Positions 8,929 through 17,863 of a stretch of DNA of 45,743 nucleotides are shown here, piece after piece; position 1 is the first letter of the stretch; every line of letters begins with the position of its first letter. This stretch comes from Vibrio plantisponsor (lineage in GTDB: Bacteria; Pseudomonadota; Gammaproteobacteria; Enterobacterales; Vibrionaceae). A program made the translations under genes and the position numbers. The stretch is from assembly GCF_013041605.1 (NCBI RefSeq), contig NZ_JABEQC010000003.1, positions 1 to 45,743 on the forward strand. The letters are read 5' to 3'. The notes under the pieces were generated by a model. That model did no database searches. It was not told where the DNA came from and saw nothing but the letters and a program-made list of their open reading frames with translations.

Positions 8929-9759
8929 TTATTTGTTGAAGGCCACATTGCGCATTTCCGCAACACCGCCATGAATGTCGGCAGTGCCACTGAAGTAGCA
9001 CAGTGAGGTAACGTCGCTAAAATCGGGGTTACACTTGATCATCTCGCTCATTGGGATGGTGTAAGCCGTCCATTCGGTGCTAATGGCGCTGCATATTGGA
9101 CCAAACGGTACAAAGTTAATGGTTTGAGGGCAATCGTTGTTACCCCATAAACCCGTTTGAAAACCGATGTTAAGAGCCGGACCTGTCGTGCCTTTGAGCT
9201 CAAACGATAGGCTACCGTTTTCAAAGCCTTTTAGGTTCACACCTGCTTGACCTACCAGCACAACGCCTGCAACCCAGCCCTATCTTTCTCGGTACCCACC
9301 GTTTGTGGCGTAGTAAGCGTCAGCACACACGACTTCTCAGCAAGGCAGGCCGTGCCTTCCCATGCAATCGCTTCGCCACCAAGAAAAAAGGTACTGTCAA
9401 GCACAATGAATTGATAGGCGTCAAACTGTTGATCAACCAATGGTTTGGCTTTGGGTGCGAGCGAGTTGTCCAATACGTTTTGTTCCACACCTCCGTGGCT
9501 TTTCACAATGTTTAAGCAAGCACGAGTGATGCCGTCGAATGCGCCATAAGAAATGGCTAGACAATTGGCGTTACCCAATAATCAGCATGGTGCTCCGTTG
9601 GGTAGTTGCCCTCACGCACTGGCTGAGGCGCAAGCATCACCTCATTTGGCGTTCCACTATCACTGGATGCTTCTGTTTTGCTGTTACTTCCACACGCGAC
9701 CAACAAGCCAGAGAAACCGAGCAGTAACGCGTACTTGATGATGTTTTGATCAGATTCAC
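8929..9759 (-). pseudogene. Frameshifted lipoprotein with GH16-like accessory domain
   Basis: Three reading-frame pieces join into one lipoprotein. A GTG start at 9757-9759 (AAGGA before it) gives VNLIKT; one base appears to be missing near 9743, after which the frame reads IIKYALLLGFSGLLVACGSN, a lipoprotein signal with its Cys. A second shift near 9575 leads to CLAISYGAFDGITRACLN and onward, and a third near 9275 to GWVAGVVLVGQAG. The last piece (FENGSLSFELKG ... EMRNVAFNK) has the same pattern as the C-terminal domain of the neighbouring GH16 protein. The gene is therefore probably a surface carbohydrate-binding lipoprotein that has been inactivated. Sequencing errors are the alternative, but three in one gene and none in its neighbours makes decay more likely. 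Its operator copy at 9787-9800 has one mismatch. Confidence 0.7.
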
Positions 9760-9786
9760 TCTTAGTGTCCTTAGAACAAAAGTAAA

Positions 9787-9800
9787 AGATAGCGCTTTCT
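9787..9800. promoter_or_regulatory. Near-operator AGATAGCGCTTTCT (site 4)
   Basis: It matches the shared palindrome at 13 of 14 positions and lies 27 bp before the broken lipoprotein gene. It probably controls that gene together with GH16, because no other operator precedes GH16. Confidence 0.65.
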
Positions 9801-10157
9801 TTTGTTTTAAAAATAGAGCGAGAAAACGGGTCAAGAAGACAGAGCGCTCTCGCTAAACGACGGCAAGAAAGTTGACAACCCCATAGCTTGCAATGTTCTC
9901 AGTCGATGAAACCATTCTAGAAACAAATAAGGATGAAAAACGTGAGCACCACCAACATGCAAGCGCTTTCTTTGTGCGTGGATCACATTATAATCCCCTC
10001 CAACACGGTTAAATTGCTCAAAGCGTGAACATCCCTTTTCACAGGACGCTATGTAGTTCAGAGTTTTGTTATCTTCGCCATCAGAGTTCTAGGTGAGGGA
10101 ACAGAACACAGGTACACTGTCCTATTGAACTCAAAAGGCAATATAAGGAGAGTTCCA
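9801..10157 (+). promoter_or_regulatory. Control region of the LacI-type gene, with operator site 5
   Basis: This 357-base gap contains TGCAAGCGCTTTCT at 9958-9971, which matches 12 of 14 operator positions. TATAAT follows at 9989-9994, 17 bp after the operator, so the operator overlaps the place of the -35 box. This fits autoregulation. A weaker GCGC-centred palindrome (AGAGCGCTCT, 9841-9850) also lies here. The predicted 5' leader is about 155 bases long and no ORF of note was seen in it. Confidence 0.6.
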
Positions 10158-11168
10158 TTGATCACCATTAAAGAAGTATCCGAGTTGGCGAATGTCTCTC
10201 AATCCACCGTATCACGTGCCCTGAACGGCCACCCAACGGTGAAAGAAGCCAATCGAAAGAAAGTCTTAGAAGCGATCGAAAAGCTAGGCTACAAACCGAA
10301 CGCTTTTGCACAGGCGCTGGCATCCAGTCGTTCTAACAGCATTGGCATGTTGGTAGGCTCGCTAGACGGCCCGTTTTATGGCCCACTGATGCACCATGCC
10401 GAAAACACAGTAAGACAAAACAACATTCACTTGATCGTCACCAGTGGTCAGGAATCTCACACCAAAGAGCAAGATTCGATCAACTTCCTGCGCTCAAAGC
10501 TGGTTGACGGTTTGATTGTCCATTCCGATACCCTTTCTGACGATGAACTGATTGACGTGGTTAAGCGTCAAAATGCCACGATTGTGTTGAACCGCTACAT
10601 TCCAGAAATTGCCGATCACTGCATTTTTATCGATAACGAACTTGGTGGGTATCTAGCCACCAAGCACCTGTTGGAACATGGCCACAAGAAAGTGGCGTGC
10701 ATCACCGGTCAACTGAGCAAAGTCGATAGCCGCGATCGCTTACAAGGTTATCGCAACGCTTTGGCTGAATTTGGTATTGCGTATGACGCGAGTTTGATCG
10801 TCGAAGGACGTTTTGACCATCAAGGCAACCACGAGGCGGCGCGTCGTCTGCTCGATCGCGATCCACAAATCAGCGCTATTTTCTGCCAAAACGACAACAT
10901 TGCTCTGGCGGTTTACGATGTGGCCGCAGAACGCGGATTGGCGATTGGCGACGATCTTTCTGTGGTCGGTTTTGATAATGATACCCACAGCCAGCACATT
11001 CGCCCACGCTTAACCACGGTGAACTTCCCTGTGATGGAAATGGGCTGCGAAGCTGCCAAAGGGGTATTGGCCTTGGTCAACAAGCAGTGTTACCCATTAA
11101 AGCACAAGCTAACGCCAGAGCTGGTTATACGAGATTCGGTAAAACCACACCAGTCGAAGGCCAAGTAG
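10158..11168 (+). CDS. LacI-family repressor of the beta-glucan regulon
   Basis: The start is placed at the TTG at 10158, which follows AAGGAGAG at the right distance; an in-frame TTG at 10125 has no such site. The 336-residue protein begins with a LacI helix-turn-helix (ITIKEVSELANVSQSTVSRALNG...) and hinge (YKPNAFAQALASSRS), followed by a periplasmic-binding-protein-like effector domain (about 60-330, with FCQNDNIALAVYDVAAERG and a VVGFDND motif). The closest known types are sugar-responsive GalR/AscG-like repressors. It is the only LacI-type gene in the window and sits in the middle of the operator-bearing genes, one of the operators being its own. The inducer is probably a laminari-oligosaccharide or glucose disaccharide. 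Confidence 0.93.
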   Translation: MITIKEVSELANVSQSTVSRALNGHPTVKEANRKKVLEAIEKLGYKPNAFAQALASSRSNSIGMLVGSLDGPFYGPLMHHAENTVRQNNIHLIVTSGQESHTKEQDSINFLRSKLVDGLIVHSDTLSDDELIDVVKRQNATIVLNRYIPEIADHCIFIDNELGGYLATKHLLEHGHKKVACITGQLSKVDSRDRLQGYRNALAEFGIAYDASLIVEGRFDHQGNHEAARRLLDRDPQISAIFCQNDNIALAVYDVAAERGLAIGDDLSVVGFDNDTHSQHIRPRLTTVNFPVMEMGCEAAKGVLALVNKQCYPLKHKLTPELVIRDSVKPHQSKAK

Positions 11169-11270
11169 AGCAAGCTCGCCTTCCTTTCTGTCAGCGAAGT
11201 CCGTAGTGAGCTCCCCAAGCCTTGACTCTGCTCGCTGTTTTTTGCGCTGACTTTCGTGGCTAACACACGG

Positions 11271-11308
11271 AAATAAAGAACCCCACCAAAAGGTGGGGTT
11301 CTTTATTT
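11271..11308. terminator. Bidirectional terminator between LacI-type gene and phosphorylase
   Basis: A perfect 17-bp stem (AAATAAAGAACCCCACC with its complement) closes an AAAA loop. The outer A/T part gives a T-rich tail on either strand. It separates two convergent genes. Confidence 0.9.
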
Positions 11309-11403
11309 CTCTCATATGGCCTCAACCACGAGGCCATGTTTCTGTTTGAGTGGCTAGTTGGTTAAGCGCTTAAAGCTTACGATTAGCCATTAGTACTTAG
11401 TGA

Positions 11404-14400
11404 TTAACCGCTATACAGCATCGATTCCGGCAAGCTCACCACCACTTTCTCCACCTCGCCTGTGCGAGCGAAAATCGCTTGGCTGATGCGTTCATCGAGC
11501 TCAAGTTGCTCAAACAACTGCACGCTGTCGTCACGCATCATCACTTCAATGTGGCCTTGTGCTTGCTCGCTGAGCTCATAGATAAACGGAACTTGACAGT
11601 AAGTGAAAGCTAACTCACCGGCATCCACTACGTAGATGCATTTCTCACCAGACACATCTAAGCAGCTAAAGGTGGTTGCTTGAGTGAGGAACTCTTGCTT
11701 TCTCAATAGCGTTGGCTCAATACGAATGCGCTGCGCGTTCACTTTGATACCCAGCTCGGCAAAACGCGTCAGCACTTCTTCTTTGACTTGGCCTGTCATG
11801 CCTGGCTGCTGCGCGCCAGCGTGTTTTGGCGTATGCGAGTACGGGTCGGTTGGAAACGCACCGTAATTTTGCGGCGTCTTGTTAAAGCCAATGCCCTGAC
11901 GAACGCGGTAGTAGTAGTGTGCCAACTGCTTGGTTTCTTCGCTGTTTGCATCTTGTTCCAACGCAAACTGGTAGTTTTCTTGTACTGCCAGCAGCAGTTT
12001 GGAGACCATGTGCCAGTAGATACAACCCAAACCTTCGTAACCAAACATGGTGCCAGAACGGCCAGTAAACGCACGGTGGTTAAACACCTGCTCATAAAGA
12101 GCATCGAGCTCGTCCCATTGTTCTTTGCTAAGCTCTGGGTAGTCCATTTTCACTTGCGCGACCGCTTTGCGCAGTCCATCGACGTTTTCAAACGTCGCGT
12201 GGAAATGGCAGTCGCCTTGAATGTCACGTTGCACAATGCGTTGATCGCCCTTGGCCAGCATTTCACTGATCACACGGTTGGTTTCCACTTGTGCAGGCGC
12301 AATGCGGTTGCGCGCAACAAACGCTGGCAATTCGCGATCTGGGTAGAGCATGAAGCTTTGCTGATCGTCACGGTACATATCGCTGTTAAACAGCTTATCC
12401 AACAACTTAACGGCTTGTTTTGGTGTGAGCACACCCGCGCTCAATACCGCCACTTGCCCTTCTAGCATTGGGTAGAGATTTTCGATATTTAAGCTTTCAC
12501 CCGAGTAAGTCAGGATGTTGTAGGCGTTGTACAAACCATCTTCACGCAAGTTGTTTTCGATGCTGGAATCGAGCACCACAAGGCTGGCTTCCAGTAGTTT
12601 CTCGAGCGCACTTTTCTCCACTTTGGTTTTACCAGAGAAACCGTTCATGCGGTAAACACGTTGTCTGAACTCGTCGGCGGATTTTTCAAGCAGCGTCAAC
12701 ATCGCTTTGCGTGTTTGACGATTCACCGTGCCTTGGCGGATCTCTTTGGTCGCGTCTTGCAGAATGCGGGTGATGGAGAGCATCCAATCAAACACTTCTT
12801 TCGACATCGAGACAGATGATGGCAGTTCGCTCATCAATCCCTGCAAGAAGGCCACATAACGACGCATGTAGTACAAAGTAACCATAGAGAGACCATTACC
12901 GACAATCGCGTTGTTGGCATCGTTCCATTCCGGACGTTGAGTGTTGAGCCAAATACCGCCATCCAGCACCAAATTGCTCAGTTTCGACAACAAAGGCACC
13001 AGCACTTTTTCGCACAAGTTCACCATGTAAACGCTGTCTTCGCCTTCGAGGATCAAACGGCCATCACTGCCCAGCTTCGCCACTCTTTCTTCGATACGCT
13101 TTTGCAGTTCGTGGTTAAACGACACCGTGTCTTTTGGATTGGCGAACAAATTGTCCACGCCACACAGCTCATAAGGCACATTGGCGTAGCTATATAGATC
13201 ACTGGTGAGCAACTCGCTAAACTCTTCACGTTGATATTTCTTCGACAACTCAAGGAACTTCAACAAGTAGATGATCTGGTGATCGCCCCAGTAACCGATG
13301 TTGCTCCATGGATCATCCGCTTCCAGCAGTTCCCAATCGATGCCCTCTTTGGTGATACGATATGGGTTGTAACCATCCATGGTCGAGGCGTTAACAAACT
13401 TCGCCATGAATGAAGAGATGAAACCCGGATAGCTCAACGCCAGCGCTTCCCAGTTTTGGAAAATGTCGCGCCAGTTACCTTGGTAAGAGAGTAAACGATC
13501 ACCTTTTTCATCTTTCAGTTTGATTTCGTAGTGGTTCCAAGGGCGGCTTGGATCGCCATGTCGACGACCAAACGTTAGTGGCAAGTACTCATAGCTTAAA
13601 CGTACCAACTGCGCGTCACCCGTGAGCTTCGCCAGGCGAACCAGTTCAGCATGGGTAAAGCTCGCCGGAAGATCGGCAAAGAAGGTTTGCTGACGCGCCA
13701 CCACTTGTTGGTTGGTTTTGCGCATGGTTTTCAGCACGTCTTGCTTGTCAAGTTGGTAGTTGTTTTCAATCACGCCGCCACGCATGCTGTTGAACAGCAC
13801 GTTAGCGTAGTGGTGCACAAACGTGGTTTCCTCTGCGGTCACTTGCCAAGCATCCCCGCCCGACATCAGAACAATCAGCTCTTGCTGATTTCGCGCGATA
13901 CTCGCCTCGATCTGCTGTTCCACTTTGACCGGCGTCGCCAACTGCTGCTCTAAGGCATGCACATCACAATGGTTTTTGTCGATATCGGCAACGATCAACC
14001 AGTGCTTACTCTGCCCCGCAGGGAGCTTGATTGTTTTGTTGATCAAGTAACTACCGCGCACACCACGTGTCAGTGGCTCGTTGGCAATCGGCTCACCACT
14101 GCGGAACGCACCTAGCTGTTCACTGCTGAGAAGAATTTGACCGTTGTCATTGTCAATGCTAAACACCGTGGTCGCCAACAGTGATTCGGCAGGCTCTGCG
14201 CGATCACTCAACTTAGCGTACATGGTGTAGAGCGCCAGTGACGTGCCTTCCACTTGTTCATTCCACTTATATGCATCCACTAAGGCACTGCGCGTTTGTA
14301 ACGCTGCCAATGGCGCGCCCGATGGCAACAGGTTTTGCAATCCGTCGAGAATATCCAGCTCACGGTCTTGGTCAGAGAGATCACTGATTTGCGCACGGCG

Positions 14401-14853
14401 AACAAAGCCAAAATCGTCGCTGCTGGCCCAAGCGTATTGGAACTTCAGTTTTAACGTGTGGTTAATCTCTTCAAAAACGATTTTGTCACCGATGCTGTTT
14501 TTGTAGAGATTGCGCTCTACTTGGTACAAGCCATCGTGGAAACGGTTGAACGGTTCCCACAGTACCCATCGGCCATCTTGCTGCATACGAACAATGGTTT
14601 TCGAGCCGGTGTTTTCCGCGCTTTCATGAATATGATCCACCGACTTGTACGGGAAAAGAGCATTTTCAGGGCGAATGCGGCCCGCCGATAAACTGCCTGT
14701 TGATGAGATAAACAGCCAATGGTCGCTGGAGGACACCACGCTAATGAAAAATGGGGCCATTTTGTCAACATGGGCAATTTTGTAGTAACGCTCACCGAGC
14801 AAATCGACAAATGAACCTTCAACGTTCTGATTTTTTTGATGTTCTAGCTTCAT
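11404..14853 (-). CDS. GH149/GH94-type beta-glucan phosphorylase
   Basis: A 1149-residue cytoplasmic protein with no signal peptide. It has an N-terminal beta-sandwich (about 1-310), a helical linker and an (alpha/alpha)6 barrel, as in GH94-related phosphorylases, but is far longer than cellobiose or chitobiose phosphorylase (about 800). The segment GYNPYRITKEGIDWE followed by ADDPWSNIGYWGDHQ (Asp513, Asp514 and Asp524 are catalytic candidates) and the length fit family GH149, the beta-1,3-oligoglucan phosphorylases. The reaction would be beta-1,3-glucan(n) plus phosphate to glucan(n-1) plus glucose 1-phosphate, saving ATP. The exact family is from memory of motifs, not a search; GH161 or a divergent GH94 are alternatives. 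An exact operator copy lies 17 bp before the start. The gene follows the ABC importer. Confidence 0.8.
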   Translation of the reverse strand: MKLEHQKNQNVEGSFVDLLGERYYKIAHVDKMAPFFISVVSSSDHWLFISSTGSLSAGRIRPENALFPYKSVDHIHESAENTGSKTIVRMQQDGRWVLWEPFNRFHDGLYQVERNLYKNSIGDKIVFEEINHTLKLKFQYAWASSDDFGFVRRAQISDLSDQDRELDILDGLQNLLPSGAPLAALQTRSALVDAYKWNEQVEGTSLALYTMYAKLSDRAEPAESLLATTVFSIDNDNGQILLSSEQLGAFRSGEPIANEPLTRGVRGSYLINKTIKLPAGQSKHWLIVADIDKNHCDVHALEQQLATPVKVEQQIEASIARNQQELIVLMSGGDAWQVTAEETTFVHHYANVLFNSMRGGVIENNYQLDKQDVLKTMRKTNQQVVARQQTFFADLPASFTHAELVRLAKLTGDAQLVRLSYEYLPLTFGRRHGDPSRPWNHYEIKLKDEKGDRLLSYQGNWRDIFQNWEALALSYPGFISSFMAKFVNASTMDGYNPYRITKEGIDWELLEADDPWSNIGYWGDHQIIYLLKFLELSKKYQREEFSELLTSDLYSYANVPYELCGVDNLFANPKDTVSFNHELQKRIEERVAKLGSDGRLILEGEDSVYMVNLCEKVLVPLLSKLSNLVLDGGIWLNTQRPEWNDANNAIVGNGLSMVTLYYMRRYVAFLQGLMSELPSSVSMSKEVFDWMLSITRILQDATKEIRQGTVNRQTRKAMLTLLEKSADEFRQRVYRMNGFSGKTKVEKSALEKLLEASLVVLDSSIENNLREDGLYNAYNILTYSGESLNIENLYPMLEGQVAVLSAGVLTPKQAVKLLDKLFNSDMYRDDQQSFMLYPDRELPAFVARNRIAPAQVETNRVISEMLAKGDQRIVQRDIQGDCHFHATFENVDGLRKAVAQVKMDYPELSKEQWDELDALYEQVFNHRAFTGRSGTMFGYEGLGCIYWHMVSKLLLAVQENYQFALEQDANSEETKQLAHYYYRVRQGIGFNKTPQNYGAFPTDPYSHTPKHAGAQQPGMTGQVKEEVLTRFAELGIKVNAQRIRIEPTLLRKQEFLTQATTFSCLDVSGEKCIYVVDAGELAFTYCQVPFIYELSEQAQGHIEVMMRDDSVQLFEQLELDERISQAIFARTGEVEKVVVSLPESMLYSG

Positions 14854-14870
14854 AATTTCATTCCAACAAA

Positions 14871-14884
14871 AGAAAGCGCTTTCT
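14871..14884. promoter_or_regulatory. Operator palindrome AGAAAGCGCTTTCT (site 6)
   Basis: An exact copy between the ABC importer and the phosphorylase, 17 bp before the phosphorylase start. This shows the phosphorylase has a separately controlled promoter in addition to any read-through from the importer genes. Confidence 0.8.
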
Positions 14885-14890
14885 TTATCG

Positions 14891-14934
14891 CTTTTTTAAA
14901 AAGTTAACTGGCCATCACCCAGCAAGGTGATGGC
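14891..14934 (-). terminator. Stem-loop at the end of the importer operon
   Basis: GCCATCACC and GGTGATGGC (14911-14934) form a 9-bp stem with a 6-base loop that includes the stop codon of the ATPase gene. On the minus strand CTTTTT follows after a short gap. It is probably a leaky terminator. Confidence 0.5.
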
Positions 14935-15901
14935 AGCGCGCAAAGTGGTTTTCCGCAATTTGTGTCGGCTCAGGCAGAGAACGCGTGCACAACTCGGTGG
15001 CTTTAAGACAACGGGCGGCAAAGGGGCAACCCACACTGCTTGGCTTCCACAGTGGGATTTCACCTTTTTTCGCCTGCAGTTCGCGTTTACCAGAGTTGCC
15101 GACTTCTGGCACGGCAGAGAGCAGCAGTTGCGAATACGGGTGCTGCGGGTTTTGCGTCACGCTGTCGCTGTCACCCCACTCCACCATGTGACCAACATAC
15201 ATCACTGCGGTTTTTTCAGCGAAGTAACGTGCCGTTGCAATGTCGTGAGTGATGTACATAAATGAGATGCCGTGCTTATCTTTTAGATCCGCCATCAGGT
15301 TCAAAATACCTAGGCGTACAGACACATCCAGCATAGAGATAGGCTCATCGGCCAAAATCACTTCAGGGTCAACTGCGATAGCACGGGCAATCGCAACGCG
15401 CTGACGCTGGCCACCACTGAGTTCGTGCGGGTATTTTTCCGCCGTCTCTTTCGCTGGCGACAAACCCACCAGTTCCAACAGCTCGTACACCAACTTAGGA
15501 ATCGCGGCGTTATCGGCACGCTTATGAATCTGCAATGGGCGCGCAATGTGGTGGTAAATGGTGTGAACCGGGTTGAGTGAGCCAAAAGGATCTTGGAAAA
15601 TCATCTGCACCTGACGCGCGTATTCCAACTCGCCATTTTCTTTAATGTAATCAGCCAGCGGCTGGCCTTTAAAGGTCACTTCCCCAGCGGTTTTATCGTA
15701 GATGCGGGTTAAAATACGCGCCCCCGTGCTTTTGCCCGAGCCGGATTCGCCCACAATCGCCAGCGCTTCGCCTTTGCGCAGATCAAACGATACGTCGTTC
15801 ACCGCGCGCATGAGATTGCTTTTGACCGACTGGCCAAGCGGGAAATCTTTCACCAAATTCTTAATCGAAAGAATTACTTCAGGTGTGTTTACTTGTTGCA
15901 T
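14915..15901 (-). CDS. ABC importer ATP-binding protein, OppF/DppF type
   Basis: The start is set at 15901 (328 residues), because GGGAGCGG lies just before that ATG and upstream residues would overlap the previous gene. It has Walker A GESGSGKST, signature LSGGQRQRVAIARA, Walker B VILADEPISMLD, and the C-terminal oligopeptide-type extension with the cysteine cluster GCPFAARC...C...C. This is the second ATPase of a family-5 (peptide/nickel-type) importer. Such importers also carry beta-glucan oligosaccharides in Thermotoga and chitobiose in Vibrio, and the context points to beta-glucans here. It powers uptake together with the ATPase at 15913-16866, the two permeases and the SBP. Confidence 0.92.
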   Translation of the reverse strand: MQQVNTPEVILSIKNLVKDFPLGQSVKSNLMRAVNDVSFDLRKGEALAIVGESGSGKSTGARILTRIYDKTAGEVTFKGQPLADYIKENGELEYARQVQMIFQDPFGSLNPVHTIYHHIARPLQIHKRADNAAIPKLVYELLELVGLSPAKETAEKYPHELSGGQRQRVAIARAIAVDPEVILADEPISMLDVSVRLGILNLMADLKDKHGISFMYITHDIATARYFAEKTAVMYVGHMVEWGDSDSVTQNPQHPYSQLLLSAVPEVGNSGKRELQAKKGEIPLWKPSSVGCPFAARCLKATELCTRSLPEPTQIAENHFARCHHLAG

Positions 15902-15912
15902 GTTTCCGCTCC

Positions 15913-16866
15913 CTACACCAAATGACACGAGACAAGGCTGCCGTTATCGGCACGCATTAAATGGGGGTCTTGCTGCTTACAAACCGATGTGCAAACACCG
16001 CAACGCTCTTGGAAATTACACCCTGTTGGGATATTGAGCAGGTTCACCGGGTTGCCCGGAATACCGTAAAGGCGCTCTTTCGGCCCGTGAATGGTAGGGA
16101 ACGATGAGATAAGCCCTTTGGTATAAGGATGTTGCGGATTGCCAAACACTTGCTTCGCTTCGCCCAACTCAATCAGGTTGCCGGCGTACATCACGCCGAT
16201 GCGGTCGGCGATTTCACCCATCAAGCTCAAATCGTGGCTGATGAACAAGATTGAAAAACCAAACTTGTTCTTGAGTTCATACAGCTCGTTGAGAATCTCT
16301 CGCTCAACCACCACATCGAGCGCCGTGGTTGGTTCGTCCATGATGATCAGTTTTGGCTCAAGTGCCAATGCAACCGCAATCACCACACGCTGCCTCATGC
16401 CGCCACTAAGTTGATGCGGAAAGCTGCTCATACGATCGCCATGAATCCCGACAATTTTCAGTAACTCAACCGCTCGCTCATGGGCTTGTTTGTACTGCAC
16501 TTTACGGTGCGCCAAAATCACATCCGTCAGTTGCTCACCAATTGTAATGACTGGGTTGAGTGAGTTCATCGCACTTTGGAACACCACCGAAACATCGTTC
16601 CAGCGGAAATCGCGTAATTGGCGATCGTTCATCTTCAGCACATCTTGCCCTTTGTAGAGGATCTCCCCCTCCGAGATCAGCGCTGGCGCTTTATGCAGAC
16701 GCGAAATCGCGAAAGCCAAGGTACTTTTGCCGCAACCCGACTCGCCCGCTAAACCCACGGTTTCACCCGGTGAAATGGTTAGGCTAACGTTGTTCACTGC
16801 ACGCGCAACGCCGTTTGGTGAGACGTAATCTACACACAAGTTATTGATTTCAAGTAAATGACTCAT
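15913..16866 (-). CDS. ABC importer ATP-binding protein, OppD/DppD type
   Basis: A 317-residue ATPase with Walker A GESGCGKST, signature LSGGMRQRVVIAVALA, Walker B LIIMDEPTTALD and the OppD-type C-terminus with PTGCNFQERC and further cysteines. The ATG overlaps the stop of the permease gene by 4 bases (ATGA), a sign of translational coupling. It pairs with the ATPase at 14915-15901 to form the nucleotide-binding heterodimer of the oligosaccharide importer. Confidence 0.92.
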   Translation of the reverse strand: MSHLLEINNLCVDYVSPNGVARAVNNVSLTISPGETVGLAGESGCGKSTLAFAISRLHKAPALISEGEILYKGQDVLKMNDRQLRDFRWNDVSVVFQSAMNSLNPVITIGEQLTDVILAHRKVQYKQAHERAVELLKIVGIHGDRMSSFPHQLSGGMRQRVVIAVALALEPKLIIMDEPTTALDVVVEREILNELYELKNKFGFSILFISHDLSLMGEIADRIGVMYAGNLIELGEAKQVFGNPQHPYTKGLISSFPTIHGPKERLYGIPGNPVNLLNIPTGCNFQERCGVCTSVCKQQDPHLMRADNGSLVSCHLV

Positions 16867-17855
16867 AGTAGACCTCGACGTTTATCGGCTTGCTTTTTCA
16901 ATTGATGCCACAGTTTGATGTGTGGACCGGTGCGCAGTTTCGGGTTACTCACTTGGTCAATCGACATGTTGATCAGTGCCAACGCGCCACCAGTAATCGC
17001 CAGTGCCGACGCCGGAACCAGCATCTCCCACCATGCCCCCGTGTAGAGCGACGAGGAAGTTTGCGCCCAGTAAAGCATGGAGCCCCAGCTCACTTCGGTT
17101 GCATCACCTAAACCAAGAATGCCTAGGCCTGCTTCCGCGCCCATGGCGTAAATCACGGTGCCTAAGAAGCCACCGAATACGATGGAAACGAGGTTCGGCA
17201 GAATTTCGACCAAGATGATGCGAATTTTTGACTCGCCCATCACTTCTGCCGAGATGATGAATTCTTTGTTTCGAATCGCCATGGTTTGCGAACGTATTAC
17301 GCGCGCCCCCCAAGGCCAGGAGGTAATGCCGAGCAGAACCGTAATGACTAAGGATCCGACCTGGCCGAGAAAAGCCGCGAGAACAATCAGCAAGGGCAGT
17401 TGTGGGAATACCAGAAAAACGTTAGTCAGAAAGTTAAGGCGCTCATCGATTTTGCCGCCAAAGTAGCCGGACGAAACACCGATGATCACGGCGAGGCTCA
17501 TGGCAATTACACCTGCGGCAATGGCCACTGTCAGTGATTTGCGCGCACCATGCAGCACTTGGCTGTAAACATCACGGCCACTGCGCGTGGTACCAAGTAC
17601 GTATTCTGCATTTGGCGCAACGTGCGGGCGAGCAACGCGCTTTTCTGGGTTGTGCGTCGCCAATACTGGCGCAAACAACGCACCGCAGAGAATGACGCTC
17701 AGCAACAAGCCACCGATAATGGCTGGCGGGTTGCCATAGAAAAATGCGTAAATTTTACCCAGTGTTTTTTTGGTCTTTTTCCAAGAGAAACGAGGCTCAC
17801 GAGCGATCATTTCACTGGGTTCGGACGCATTATTAGTATTGATTGTCTTGTCCAT
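16863..17855 (-). CDS. ABC importer permease, OppC/DppC type
   Basis: A 330-residue inner-membrane protein with an N-terminal cytoplasmic segment, a first helix (PPAIIGGLLLSVILCGALFAP) and the OppC hallmarks EKRVARPHVAPNAEYVLGTTRSGRDVYSQVLHGARKSL and a C-terminal permease domain of five helices. The cytoplasmic EAA-type loop is GAEAGLGILGLGDATEVSWGSML. It is the second permease of the importer, 8 bases after the OppB-type gene and overlapping the ATPase gene by 4. Confidence 0.92.
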   Translation of the reverse strand: MDKTINTNNASEPSEMIAREPRFSWKKTKKTLGKIYAFFYGNPPAIIGGLLLSVILCGALFAPVLATHNPEKRVARPHVAPNAEYVLGTTRSGRDVYSQVLHGARKSLTVAIAAGVIAMSLAVIIGVSSGYFGGKIDERLNFLTNVFLVFPQLPLLIVLAAFLGQVGSLVITVLLGITSWPWGARVIRSQTMAIRNKEFIISAEVMGESKIRIILVEILPNLVSIVFGGFLGTVIYAMGAEAGLGILGLGDATEVSWGSMLYWAQTSSSLYTGAWWEMLVPASALAITGGALALINMSIDQVSNPKLRTGPHIKLWHQLKKQADKRRGLL

Positions 17856-17863
17856 GGTACACC

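Noticed and set aside
9961..9990. CRP site TGTGC...TCACA near the LacI promoter
   Set aside because: The spacing is 5 rather than 6 and one half-site is imperfect, so I do not support it.
11316..11337. Second terminator at ATGGCCTC...GAGGCCAT
   Set aside because: The stem is sound but has no T-tract on either strand; the stronger bidirectional terminator at 11271-11308 already serves both genes.
11788..12465. 225-codon open frame antisense to the phosphorylase
   Set aside because: It is a shadow frame with unlikely composition, rich in Gln, His and Phe, and has no start signal.
14853..14934. Read-through-only control of the phosphorylase from the importer operon
   Set aside because: A hairpin at the end of the importer and an exact operator copy lie between the two, so the phosphorylase most likely has its own promoter as well.
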